64,000 nucleotides of DNA, from the NCBI RefSeq assembly GCF_002165575.1, contig NZ_MXQF01000003.1, positions 124,001 to 188,000 on the forward strand, given 5' to 3'. The translations under genes were made by a program, and so were the position numbers. The notes under the pieces were generated by a model. It saw only the letters and a list, made by a program, of their open reading frames with translations. It had not been told where the DNA came from and did not search any database. Shown piece by piece: positions 19,226-27,981 of this stretch. This stretch comes from Pseudoalteromonas sp. A601. Its GTDB lineage: Bacteria > Pseudomonadota > Gammaproteobacteria > Enterobacterales > Alteromonadaceae. How positions within the stretch are numbered: position 1 is the first letter of the stretch; every line of letters starts with the position of its first letter.

Positions 19226-19987
19226 CTATTGTGCTGTCCAACCGCCATCTATCGCTATTGCTTGTGCGGTAATATTACGTGCCGCATCTGCCATTAAAAA
19301 CGCGACGGTATGATGTATTTCATCCAAACCAATAAAGGCTTTTTTAGGCATGGGTGCAAGCATAATAGTATCGATGACTTGCTGCTCTGATAGGCCATGC
19401 TCTTTAGCTTGTGATGCAATTTGTTGTTCAACTAACGGCGTTTTTACGTACGCAGGGCATACCGTATTAATGGTAATATTGGCATCCCCTGTTTCCAGCG
19501 CCATGGTTTTAGCAAAGCCAATTAAGCCATGCTTGGCAGCAATATAAGCTGACTTATATTTAGACGCGACCATCGCATGGATAGAGCCAATATTAATAAT
19601 ACGGCCAAAATTTTGCTCTCGCATACGCGGTAACACCGCTTTGGTCATCATCGCTGGCCCAACTAACATCACTTGTTGTAAAAGCTGCCATTTATCAGCC
19701 GGGAAATCCTCAAGCTTGGCTACATGCTGAATACCGGCATTATTAATCAATACATCAATCGGCCGTTTAAACTCATTAAAAAATATTTCAATTGCATCAC
19801 TATCAGCCACATTCAGTGCAAAGCCTTGTGCATTCCCATCTTGCTCAATGATTTTAGCTGCAGCTTGTTCGGCGCTGTGTTGATGTAAATCAGTGACGAT
19901 AATGTAATGACCAGCCTTGGCTAGTTGCTCAGCAATATAAAAACCAATACCACTGGCAGCCCCAGTAATTAATACCGTTTTACTCAT
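19226..19987 (-). CDS. bdhA: 3-hydroxybutyrate dehydrogenase (short-chain dehydrogenase)
   Basis: A 253-residue classical SDR. The cofactor motif is [15 protein letters not shown] near residue 8, then NNAGIQHV, the catalytic Ser in [17 protein letters not shown] and YIAAKHG with Tyr and Lys. The C-terminal half has the hydroxybutyrate-dehydrogenase features [15 protein letters not shown] and IDGGWTAQ. The enzyme oxidises D-3-hydroxybutyrate to acetoacetate with NAD. It overlaps the upstream hydrolase gene by 8 bases and precedes scoA, which would take up its product. Confidence 0.88.
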   Translation of the reverse strand: MSKTVLITGAASGIGFYIAEQLAKAGHYIIVTDLHQHSAEQAAAKIIEQDGNAQGFALNVADSDAIEIFFNEFKRPIDVLINNAGIQHVAKLEDFPADKWQLLQQVMLVGPAMMTKAVLPRMREQNFGRIINIGSIHAMVASKYKSAYIAAKHGLIGFAKTMALETGDANITINTVCPAYVKTPLVEQQIASQAKEHGLSEQQVIDTIMLAPMPKKAFIGLDEIHHTVAFLMADAARNITAQAIAIDGGWTAQ

Positions 19988-21176
19988 GCGGTTGCTCCTT
20001 TAAAAAGTCACTGATAAGCTCAGCCTTTGGTGAGATAGAAAAAATACCATCTAAATGTCCCCAACCGCCTTCAATCTCTGAAATTTCAACCTCTTTTCCA
20101 GCTGTTTTCATCGCGCTATATACTGTGCGCATGTTTTCAGGACGAAGTAATAAATCGTTTGTTGCAGGCAGCAATAAGGTTTTTGCTTTCACGTTTTTCA
20201 GTGCATTGGTTAAGTCACCTTGCATACCCGCGGTAAAAAGCTGTGATGCACGCACTAAATACAACACGTGATTAGCATCTTGGGTTTTCGCGCGTGCCAT
20301 AGCCCGTGTTGCTAATGTTTGGCTAAGCTGAGGCAAGGTGCGAATATCATTCAACGCTCCTTGATCAAGCACATTAAAGTTCGGGAAGCTGGCGTTATAA
20401 ATAATCGGATGCATGGCATCTTGCGTAATGTTCAGCATGGTTGCCGCCAAACCATCTAGCGGGCGCTCTTTGTTGTAATAATTACCTTGCTGCCAATTTT
20501 TATCTAACCGAATGGGTAATGCCCATTTTTCAAGGGCCGCTACCGTCCACGCATCCATAGTTGCAGCACCGATCACATGAATAAGTCGCTCAACCTGATC
20601 GGGGTAACGCACCGCCCACTCAAGCGCCTGGAATGACCCCATTGATGCGCCCATCACTGCGTGTAACTTTTTGATGCCTAAGCTATCGAGCAACCGTTTT
20701 TGCACATTTACAAAGTCAGTAATTGTCACTACAGGAAAGTCGAGCCCGTAAGGTTTTTTAGTAGCAGGATTGATTGAAGCAGGGCCCGTTGTAATTACGT
20801 TCGGATCATGCCAGTTTGCATTTACTAAAGTGTCAGAGCTAATCACAAAGTATTTATTAGTATCAATGGCTTTGCCAGGGCCTATAATTGCATCCCAATA
20901 CCCAGGCAAAGCGTCATCAGCGTTGTATTTACCCGCCGCATGAGACGTGCCAGAAAAATAATGAGTGATTAAAATCACATTATCTTTGGCTTTATTCAGC
21001 GTGCCGTAGCTTTCCCAACCAATATCAACCTGCGGTAAAGTCTTACCAGACACAGTGGTAAAATCTTTGCTGGTAAAATGTTGTTTCTCCACCAGCATGG
21101 ACGCAGCTTTGTCTGCACTAAATACGGCGCTACTATAAAATAAAAGCAATCCGATGATTATGAATGTTGTTTTCAT
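19980..21176 (-). CDS. Exported MetX-like alpha/beta hydrolase in the hydroxybutyrate operon
   Basis: A 398-residue protein with a signal peptide (about 20 residues, ending SSAVFSA). The body is a MetX/homoserine-acetyltransferase-like alpha/beta hydrolase. The nucleophile elbow is MGASMGSFQALEW, the acid is probably the Asp in LPATNDLLL and the His is in GGWGHLDGIF. An oxyanion-region motif, HYFSGTSHAAGKY, precedes it. True MetX is cytoplasmic and makes O-acetylhomoserine; the export signal and the bdh/sco neighbours point instead to an esterase or hydroxybutyrate-oligomer hydrolase. The substrate is inferred. It starts 9 bases after the permease gene. Confidence 0.75.
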   Translation of the reverse strand: MKTTFIIIGLLLFYSSAVFSADKAASMLVEKQHFTSKDFTTVSGKTLPQVDIGWESYGTLNKAKDNVILITHYFSGTSHAAGKYNADDALPGYWDAIIGPGKAIDTNKYFVISSDTLVNANWHDPNVITTGPASINPATKKPYGLDFPVVTITDFVNVQKRLLDSLGIKKLHAVMGASMGSFQALEWAVRYPDQVERLIHVIGAATMDAWTVAALEKWALPIRLDKNWQQGNYYNKERPLDGLAATMLNITQDAMHPIIYNASFPNFNVLDQGALNDIRTLPQLSQTLATRAMARAKTQDANHVLYLVRASQLFTAGMQGDLTNALKNVKAKTLLLPATNDLLLRPENMRTVYSAMKTAGKEVEISEIEGGWGHLDGIFSISPKAELISDFLKEQPHE

Positions 21177-21185
21177 TGCCCTTCC

Positions 21186-22493
21186 TTAAAAAGTTATAAA
21201 TAGACCTAATGCCAACGCGACACCAATAAGCGGGATAACCACAGTTAATGCTGCCAGTGGCCAATAAGCCCGTTGGTGCGTTTCATTACAGATAGCCCGT
21301 ATGGTGGTAACGACATATCCATTGTGGGGTAAACTATCCAGTGCGCCGGAGCTAATCGCCACGACACGGTGCAATTGTTCAGGGTTGACACCCATATCCA
21401 AATAACCTGGGGCGACAAGTGGCAGTGCAATGGCTTGCCCGCCCGAGGCAGAACCAGTTAAGCCAGCAATAACGCTCACCGCTACCGCTGCACCAACCAG
21501 CTCATTGCCGGGCATATGAGTCATTAAATCAACCGCAGCAATAAATGCCGGCGACACTTTAGCCACTGCACCAAAACCTACCACGGCGGCCGTATTCCCA
21601 ATGGCAACCAGCGCCCCCGTGGTCCCAACATTGATGGCCTTGCCCATGTTATGAAAGTATTTAAAATTAATTACCACAATACTTAACACGCCACCGAGTA
21701 ACGCCACGATTAAGGCTGTTTGTTGTAAAATATCGTGCAACATAAATGATAAAAGCAACACCACTATGAGCGGAATTACCCCAGTGATTGGGTGTGGTCG
21801 TTCACGCTCCAAGATCACAGGGTCATCATCACGGGCAGCAAATCGTTCACCGTTTGAAACCGCTTTTTTAATCATTTTATTAAGCCAAACATAACCCACT
21901 ATCGCCATAAAAATAGCCACCACTAGGCTCACTTCCCATGCGGCATAAGGTGATGTACCAAGGTGCTTAACCGGTATCCAGTTCTGAATCTCAGGCGAGC
22001 CTGCCGAGGTCATGGTGAATGTCACCGAGCCAAATGCCAAGGTGGCAGGAATAAAACGCCGGGGTAAATCAGCGTCTTTAAATAAACTAAGCGCCATCGG
22101 ATAGACCGAAAACGCCACAATAAACACGCTAACCCCACCGTAAGTAAGTACGGCACAGGCAATGACCACTGCGAGCACCGCATGTTTCATGCCTAACTTG
22201 CCGACAATGTAGCTTGCGACGCTATCTGCCGCGCCGGTGTCTTCCATAAACTTACCGAATAGCGATCCGAGTAAGAACATAAAAAACCATGCACTTAAAA
22301 ACCCAGCAAAGCCATCCATATAGGCAGAGATAAAATTACTCTCTGCCGTGACTGGAAATATAGCCATCCCACTACTTAATGCCACTAGCAGTGCACAGAT
22401 TGGCGCAGCAATAAACAAGTTAACGCCACGCAACGTTAATATAATCAGCAGTATTAAACCGCCTAACAGCCCTATCATGCTCAGCATAGACAT
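21186..22493 (-). CDS. GntP-family permease, probable hydroxybutyrate importer
   Basis: A 435-residue integral membrane protein of the GntP family, with about 12 hydrophobic segments. Recognisable stretches are FLSAWFFMFLLGSLFGKFMEDTG, YGGVSVFIVAFSVYPMA, AGLTGSASGGQAIALPLV and SSGALDSLPHNGYVVTT. The last two are typical of the hydroxybutyrate/citrate branch rather than gluconate carriers. It is the first gene of the operon that contains bdhA and scoAB, so 3-hydroxybutyrate or a related hydroxy acid is the best substrate guess. A second ATG lies 2 codons into the frame. Confidence 0.8.
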   Translation of the reverse strand: MSMLSMIGLLGGLILLIILTLRGVNLFIAAPICALLVALSSGMAIFPVTAESNFISAYMDGFAGFLSAWFFMFLLGSLFGKFMEDTGAADSVASYIVGKLGMKHAVLAVVIACAVLTYGGVSVFIVAFSVYPMALSLFKDADLPRRFIPATLAFGSVTFTMTSAGSPEIQNWIPVKHLGTSPYAAWEVSLVVAIFMAIVGYVWLNKMIKKAVSNGERFAARDDDPVILERERPHPITGVIPLIVVLLLSFMLHDILQQTALIVALLGGVLSIVVINFKYFHNMGKAINVGTTGALVAIGNTAAVVGFGAVAKVSPAFIAAVDLMTHMPGNELVGAAVAVSVIAGLTGSASGGQAIALPLVAPGYLDMGVNPEQLHRVVAISSGALDSLPHNGYVVTTIRAICNETHQRAYWPLAALTVVIPLIGVALALGLFITF

Positions 22494-22580
22494 TCCTATA
22501 ATTATTGTTATTACACAGATGAGGTGACATCGCAGTAATTGGATTTAAGTCTTACGTTAAAACAGTAAAAATGACATAAC

Positions 22581-22660
22581 ACTAAGGTACTACACCGCTT
22601 TAATTTGGCTTAAAAGCAAGGTAATTCAAGGTATTGAGAGCGTATAGCACTATGGTACTA
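22581..22660. promoter_or_regulatory. Paired 12-bp direct repeats in the divergent GntP/receptor promoter region
   Basis: ACTAAGGTACTA at 22581-22592 and ACTATGGTACTA at 22649-22660 differ at one position and are 68 bases apart. They lie in the 256-base region between the GntP operon and the TonB receptor gene. A LuxR-type regulator is encoded just after the receptor, so these are candidate binding sites. No binding is shown. Confidence 0.35.
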
Positions 22661-22749
22661 ATTCCTTTTTTGCAACTATCTTCTACATTAGATGCAGGTG
22701 ACATGAGCAATGAAACAATCAACAAAGACAACAAAAACAGGAACACACC

Positions 22750-25035
22750 ATGATTAAGCTCAATCAAAAAATCACACCGGTTACCCTCGCCGTTTCACTG
22801 GCGCTATTTAGTGGCAACAACATTGCCGCCGAGCAAGCCACTCAAGCCAAAGGTGAATTAGAACGTATTGAAGTAACCGCGCGTAAAACCGTAGAAAACC
22901 TACAAGAAGTCCCTGTGGCAGTGACCTCTATTGGCGCACAAGAGTTGGCCGAAAACGGCATTAGCGTGATGACCGAAGTACAACAGTTTTCACCTAACAC
23001 CACGTTGCAAGCCAGCCGCGGTACCAATTCAACCATTACGGCATTCATTCGAGGAGTCGGCCAACAAGACCCGCTTTGGGGCTATGAACCCGGTGTCGGC
23101 ATTTATATTGATGACGTTTATTTAGCGCGCCCACAAGGTGCGGTACTGGATTTACTGGACGTACAACAAATTGAAGTACTGCGCGGCCCACAAGGCACGC
23201 TATATGGTAAAAATACCATTGGTGGGGCAATTAAGTACGTGACCAAAGAGATGAGTGGCGATGCCACACTCAACGTACAAGGCACGGTAGGAAGCTACAA
23301 CCAAAAAGACTTAAAAATAACCGGGCAACTGCCACTGATAGATGAAAAACTCTATGTTGGCTTTGGTTTTGCTACCTTAAACCGTGATGGTTTTGGTGAG
23401 TTTTTAACGTCTGCACTTGATAATCAAGACCGTGAAAACTACAACAAAGACGTTACCGCCGCACGCGTAACGTTAGAATATACACCCACTGACGATTTAT
23501 TTTTTAAACTCGCGTGGGACAAAACTGAAGATGAGTCAAACGCCAAAGGCGGTTATCGCTTATTACCCAGCTTACTAACCGATGCCCCCGTCCCTGATAG
23601 CGTATACGACTCTTATACCAGCTTGCCAACATGGAACAAAGTCGAGCTTGAAGGCTATAGCTTAACCGCGCGCTGGGATATGAGTAACAACACCAGCTTA
23701 AAGTACATTGGTTCAAGCCGTGAAAGCTACTCGCCAACAAATATTGATTTTGATAATACCTCTATCCGTATTTTTGACGTACCCGCTATTTATGATGATG
23801 AGCAAACTACACACGAATTACAGCTTAACCATCAAGGGGATAACTATAAGTTCGTATCAGGGTTGTATTATTACGACGGTGAATCGTGTGGTCAGTTTGA
23901 AGCTATCTTAGAAGAACTCGGTAAAAGCTTAGCAGCACCAGGTCTTACCCGCGAAGTAAGTGGGTGCAGCAACTCCACTAGTAAAGCAGCCTACATTCAA
24001 GGGAGTTATGATTTTGATGATAAGTGGTCGATGACTTTAGGTGCGCGCTATACCCAAGACAGTAAAGAAGCCCAAGTCAATAACGGCCTTATATTTGATA
24101 CCGTTTACCCTGAATCAGGTTGGGTACCGGGCTATGTTCGCCCTGAAGGTCAATTAGTACCCACAGTACTGGATGACAGCGAAGACTGGTCACGTTTTAC
24201 ACCACGCGCTGGGGTTGAGTATCAATACAGCACTGACATCATGTTTTTTGCAAGTTACGCACAAGGTTTTAAATCAGGCACCTTCAACCCGCGTGCAACC
24301 ACCGCTGAACCTGCTGCAAAACCTGAAATAGTAGACTCATTTGAACTGGGTATGAAAAGCGAATGGAACAATAACCTACGCGCCAATGTGACGCTTTTCA
24401 CACTTGATCACCAAGACCGCCAATACATCTCTGTACTACCAGGTGACAACGCCGCCGATTTAAATCAGCGCTTAGGTAACATTGGTGAATCGACCTCAGA
24501 TGGAATAGAGATAGAGCTAAGCTATGTTGCTACAGAAGCACTGAGCTTCGATGCATCAATTGGTTATATCGACAGTAGTTTTGATAACGTCATTGATACA
24601 AACCCTGAAACTGGCGAAACCTTCGATAAATCAGATCGTTTTAGTGTATCCAACACGCCAGATCTCACCTTTAATTTAGGGGCAACGTACCGTATGTATA
24701 CCGACATGGGCGACTTTGTTATGAACGGTAACTACTATTACCGAGGTGATTACGCACTCTTTGAAGAAGATAGCCTGCTCACGCAAGATGCCTATGGGTT
24801 ACTGAATATCGGTATCACATGGTACAGCACTGACGGCCATTGGAGTGCCGGATTATACGGTAAAAACCTCACTGATGAGGAGTATATGATCGGCGGCTAT
24901 CAATTTGTTGCCCCTGATCCAAGTGATCCTAGCGATACCAGTAAATATACGCCAGGCCTTGGTGGTGATAACACCTTAATCAGCTATTACGGCGACCCTC
25001 GCACAGTGTCACTCACTGTGGGCTATCGTTTCTAA
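22750..25035 (+). CDS. TonB-dependent receptor associated with the hydroxybutyrate locus
   Basis: A 761-residue outer-membrane receptor. It has a signal peptide (about 27 residues), a TonB-box-like IEVTARK, then a plug domain with LQEVPVAVTSIGAQEL, FIRGVGQQDP, PGVGIYIDDVYLARPQGAVLDLLD and VLRGPQGTLYGKNTIGGAI. It ends with VSLTVGYRF, a terminal-Phe barrel strand. The plug type is common in receptors for small organic ligands as well as siderophores. Divergence from the hydroxybutyrate operon and the downstream regulator suggest a carbon substrate, perhaps a hydroxybutyrate oligomer. That is inference. Confidence 0.82.
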   Translation: MIKLNQKITPVTLAVSLALFSGNNIAAEQATQAKGELERIEVTARKTVENLQEVPVAVTSIGAQELAENGISVMTEVQQFSPNTTLQASRGTNSTITAFIRGVGQQDPLWGYEPGVGIYIDDVYLARPQGAVLDLLDVQQIEVLRGPQGTLYGKNTIGGAIKYVTKEMSGDATLNVQGTVGSYNQKDLKITGQLPLIDEKLYVGFGFATLNRDGFGEFLTSALDNQDRENYNKDVTAARVTLEYTPTDDLFFKLAWDKTEDESNAKGGYRLLPSLLTDAPVPDSVYDSYTSLPTWNKVELEGYSLTARWDMSNNTSLKYIGSSRESYSPTNIDFDNTSIRIFDVPAIYDDEQTTHELQLNHQGDNYKFVSGLYYYDGESCGQFEAILEELGKSLAAPGLTREVSGCSNSTSKAAYIQGSYDFDDKWSMTLGARYTQDSKEAQVNNGLIFDTVYPESGWVPGYVRPEGQLVPTVLDDSEDWSRFTPRAGVEYQYSTDIMFFASYAQGFKSGTFNPRATTAEPAAKPEIVDSFELGMKSEWNNNLRANVTLFTLDHQDRQYISVLPGDNAADLNQRLGNIGESTSDGIEIELSYVATEALSFDASIGYIDSSFDNVIDTNPETGETFDKSDRFSVSNTPDLTFNLGATYRMYTDMGDFVMNGNYYYRGDYALFEEDSLLTQDAYGLLNIGITWYSTDGHWSAGLYGKNLTDEEYMIGGYQFVAPDPSDPSDTSKYTPGLGGDNTLISYYGDPRTVSLTVGYRF

Positions 25036-25046
25036 GCTGGTGTTTA

Positions 25047-25082
25047 AAGGTTTGCCTGATATTTCCCTAGCAGGTAAACCTT
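25047..25082 (+). terminator. Long hairpin after the TonB receptor gene, probable terminator
   Basis: AAGGTTTGCCTG pairs with CAGGTAAACCTT through 12 pairs including one G-U, around a 12-base loop. It starts 12 bases after the receptor stop. Only GTTT follows the stem, so termination may be partial and allow expression of the regulator at 25132. Confidence 0.5.
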
Positions 25083-25131
25083 GTTTCAATATAAAAAATC
25101 ACTTATAACATAACGTGTTGGAGTATTAGGA

Positions 25132-25794
25132 ATGTCTTTCGCTGTGAACACAATAATTGCCGATGATCACCCACTATTTAGAAGCGCATTGCGCCAAGCG
25201 GCTGCAACCTGTGTGCCTGAAGAACATATAAAAGAAACCAGCGATATCGATGGTTTATTCACTTTACTCAAAAATCACCCGGAAACTGAACTCATTTTTT
25301 TAGATTTAACCATTCCCGGTGCCAATGGCTTACAAGCACTGTCGCAACTGCGAAACCGCCACCCTGATATAGTTGTTATTATGGTATCAGCCAACGAAAC
25401 CCCCACTATAATCAAACAAGCCATGAGCTTAGGTGCCGCGGGATATATCCCAAAATCATCATCCTTGGATGTCATAAGCGAAGCCATTAGCCATGTTCTT
25501 AACGGTGATACCTGGCTGCCACTCGACATTGATTTAACCGATGTAGTCGTCAATGATGAACAAAGCAGTTTTGCTCGCAACCTTGAAAAGCTCACCCCGC
25601 AACAATACCGTGTTTTAGCCATGATTGCTGATGGCCTGTTGAATAAACAAATCGCATTTGAAATGTCGATTCAAGAAACCACTATCAAACAACATGTATC
25701 CGCTATTTTGCGCAAACTCAACGTGTATAACCGCACCCAAGCTGGCATTTTATTTAACCAGCTATCTCAAATAGGCAAAGCAGTAGAAGGCTAG
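25132..25794 (+). CDS. LuxR/NarL-family response regulator
   Basis: A 220-residue regulator. The receiver domain has IIADDHPLFRSAL, the phosphorylatable Asp in LIFLDLTIPGANGL, VSANE and the Lys of YIPKSSS. The C-terminal LuxR domain has KLTPQQYRVLAMIADGLLNKQIA and ETTIKQHVSAILRKLNVYNRTQA. It is cotranscribed or follows closely after the TonB receptor, and no partner kinase is adjacent. It probably controls the receptor and the divergent hydroxybutyrate operon. An orphan regulator with a distant kinase is a reasonable model. Confidence 0.87.
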   Translation: MSFAVNTIIADDHPLFRSALRQAAATCVPEEHIKETSDIDGLFTLLKNHPETELIFLDLTIPGANGLQALSQLRNRHPDIVVIMVSANETPTIIKQAMSLGAAGYIPKSSSLDVISEAISHVLNGDTWLPLDIDLTDVVVNDEQSSFARNLEKLTPQQYRVLAMIADGLLNKQIAFEMSIQETTIKQHVSAILRKLNVYNRTQAGILFNQLSQIGKAVEG

Positions 25795-25899
25795 CAAACC
25801 AGCAAACAGCTATCCCAGTTTCAACTTAACAATCCCATTTACGGGAAAACCCTCTTCAGAAAAAAAACAAAAACAAAATAAAATCAGCCGTTTAAACTT

Positions 25900-25915
25900 T
25901 GGCATATTCCTCGCT
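25900..25915 (+). promoter_or_regulatory. Sigma-54-type promoter upstream of the efflux operon
   Basis: TGGCATATTCCTCGCT matches the sigma-54 layout, with GG at -24 and GC at -12 in the correct 12-base phase. The upstream TGGCA is exact; the downstream TTGC is TCGC. It lies 39 bases before the HlyD start. The operon encodes its own NtrC-type activator, which supports the call. A TCCC-N6-GGGA palindrome at 25833-25846 is a possible upstream activator site. Confidence 0.55.
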
Positions 25916-25953
25916 ACCGTGTTTATTAATTAAAATATAATGAAACACAGCCA

Positions 25954-27231
25954 ATGGATTTAGATAGCACTTTAAAGACGAGTAAAAAACCAAATCAGCG
26001 TAAAAAGCTCATTGCTGCAGTCTTAATTGTTAGCATCATAATTTTTATATGGCTGGTGCAATCTTGGCTTGCCCCTACAACAATTTCTGCCAGCCAATTA
26101 CAGATTGCCAGCGTGACACAAGCTGATTTTGTTGTAAAAGTTAAAGGCTTTGGTCGATTAAAATCAAAATATCAGCGCTACTTAACCAATACCGATGTCG
26201 CTATGGTCGAGGCTATTCATGTGTATCCAGGTACACGTGTTAGCAAAGACACGGTTATTTTAAGCCTTGTTAATCCACTGCAAGCCCAGCGTTTATCGGT
26301 CGCAAGACTGGAGCTTGCACGCCAACAAGCCAGCTTTAGCGAACAAAAAATCAATCAAAAAAGTCAGCTACTAGAGCGCGAAGCTAACTTAACTCTTTTA
26401 CAGAGTGAGCTTGAAAGCGCCCAGCTAAGAAGCGAAGCAGAGAGTCAATTAATCGAACAAGGCATTGTTTCAAGCCTTGATTACAAACGCAGCTTACTGA
26501 GCGTAAAACAACTTAAGCAGCGCGTTGAGATTGAACAAAAACGCCTTGCGCAATTAGCGCAAATGCACCTACAGCGTAGTAAGGTGCAACAAGAGCTGTT
26601 ACGCCAATTTGAATTAAACTACAAAGTACAACAACAAGCTTTTGACGACCTACAAATTACAGCGGGCATTGATGGCATGCTGCAAGAGCTCAACGTAGAA
26701 CTAGGTCAAAACCTCACACCAGGCACTCGCTTAGCTGTGGTGGGTTCTGATTGCGCACTCAAAGCAGAGCTCAGTATTAAACAAAGTGACGCTGAAAAAA
26801 TCGCACTCAATATGCCAGCCCGCGTAAATACCTTTAGCAACTCAAAGCGGGGCGAAGTGACAGCTAAAGTGACCCGAATTGATCCCATCGTGAGTGATGG
26901 TCGGGTAATGATTGAGCTCGACCTTATTGGTGAATTACCTGCCAATGCACGCCCCGACCTAAGCATTGAAGGCCATGTTATAAGCAATGTAATAGCGAAT
27001 GCACTGACCATTAAATTACCGCAAAAAGCAAAAGCTCATTCAAAAGCGATGCTTTTTAAACTTAACCCCAACACTCATTTAGCTGCCCCGATAAATATTG
27101 AATTTGGTACACTCAGTGATAATAAAATTCAACTTCTAGATGGCGCTAAGGTGGGCGAACAGCTGATCATTTCAGACCTTTCTAAATGGCAGCATTTGGC
27201 AACTATAAAAATAGAACAGGAAAGTTTATGA
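25954..27231 (+). CDS. HlyD/MacA-type periplasmic adaptor of an ABC efflux system
   Basis: A 425-residue membrane-fusion protein. One transmembrane anchor is at residues 18-37. Split lipoyl-like segments surround a coiled coil from about residue 110 to 235, rich in Gln and Leu (RLELARQQASFSEQKI, VKQLKQRVEIEQKRLAQLAQ). After it comes DDLQITAGIDGMLQELNVELGQNL. Adaptors of this kind join an inner-membrane ABC transporter to a TolC-like channel. The stop overlaps the ATPase start as ATGA, so the two are translationally coupled. No strong ribosome site precedes the ATG. Confidence 0.85.
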   Translation: MDLDSTLKTSKKPNQRKKLIAAVLIVSIIIFIWLVQSWLAPTTISASQLQIASVTQADFVVKVKGFGRLKSKYQRYLTNTDVAMVEAIHVYPGTRVSKDTVILSLVNPLQAQRLSVARLELARQQASFSEQKINQKSQLLEREANLTLLQSELESAQLRSEAESQLIEQGIVSSLDYKRSLLSVKQLKQRVEIEQKRLAQLAQMHLQRSKVQQELLRQFELNYKVQQQAFDDLQITAGIDGMLQELNVELGQNLTPGTRLAVVGSDCALKAELSIKQSDAEKIALNMPARVNTFSNSKRGEVTAKVTRIDPIVSDGRVMIELDLIGELPANARPDLSIEGHVISNVIANALTIKLPQKAKAHSKAMLFKLNPNTHLAAPINIEFGTLSDNKIQLLDGAKVGEQLIISDLSKWQHLATIKIEQESL

Positions 27232-27980
27232 ACACCAATACACTTATCTCATTAAAAAATATCGCCAAGGTTTATCGCAGCCAAAATGTTGAAACCTATG
27301 CCTTAAAAAATATCGACCTGACTATTAATGAAGGTGATTATATTTGTATTAGCGGCCCATCGGGCTGCGGAAAATCGACCTTGCTGTCGCTATTAGGTTT
27401 ACTTGATAGCCCAACAGGTGGTCAATATGCCATTAAAAATGTCGATACCAAAACCCTTGATATGGACCAACAAGCCGAGCTACGTAATTTACACATTGGC
27501 TTTATTTTTCAGTCATTTAATTTAATCGATGAGCTATCAGTATTTGATAACGTCGCCCTGCCGCTTACTTATCGCGAGCCTGCGATGAGCCAAGCTGATA
27601 TTCAAAGTGCAGTAAAACATGCCCTTGATGAAGTTGAAATGGGCCACCGCGTACAACATAAGCCCAACCAGCTCTCTGGTGGCCAACAACAGCGTATTGC
27701 TATTGCTCGTGCACTTGCCGGAAACCCCAGCATTTTATTGGTCGATGAGCCAACGGGTAACCTTGACTCTAAAAACGGCGATGCAGTGATGGACCTACTC
27801 GATGCACTTAATCAAAAAGGCACCACCATTTGCATGGTAACCCATGATTTACGTTATGCCGGGCGGGCAAAAACTCAGCTAAAACTACTCGATGGCGAAA
27901 TTGTCTCTTACTCGCACGCGAGCAAAAACCAAGCGGCACCAACAGCCAACTTAACAACAGACGGTGCTGAGGTCGTTTAA
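27228..27980 (+). CDS. LolD/MacB-type ABC transporter ATP-binding protein
   Basis: The start is ATG at 27228, overlapping the adaptor stop; an earlier in-frame ATG at 27186 would lie inside the adaptor gene. The 250-residue product has Walker A GPSGCGKST, Q-loop FIFQSFNLIDELSV, signature LSGGQQQRIAIARALA, Walker B ILLVDEPTGNLDS and switch MVTHD. This subfamily energises MacB/FtsX-type transporters for export or lipoprotein release. It precedes the permease by 1 base. Confidence 0.9.
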   Translation: MNTNTLISLKNIAKVYRSQNVETYALKNIDLTINEGDYICISGPSGCGKSTLLSLLGLLDSPTGGQYAIKNVDTKTLDMDQQAELRNLHIGFIFQSFNLIDELSVFDNVALPLTYREPAMSQADIQSAVKHALDEVEMGHRVQHKPNQLSGGQQQRIAIARALAGNPSILLVDEPTGNLDSKNGDAVMDLLDALNQKGTTICMVTHDLRYAGRAKTQLKLLDGEIVSYSHASKNQAAPTANLTTDGAEVV

Positions 27981-27981
27981 T

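Noticed and set aside
25940-25963. Seven-codon leader peptide overlapping the HlyD start
   Set aside because: A short ATG frame ends just after the HlyD start codon, but there is no ribosome site or regulatory hairpin to support a leader function.
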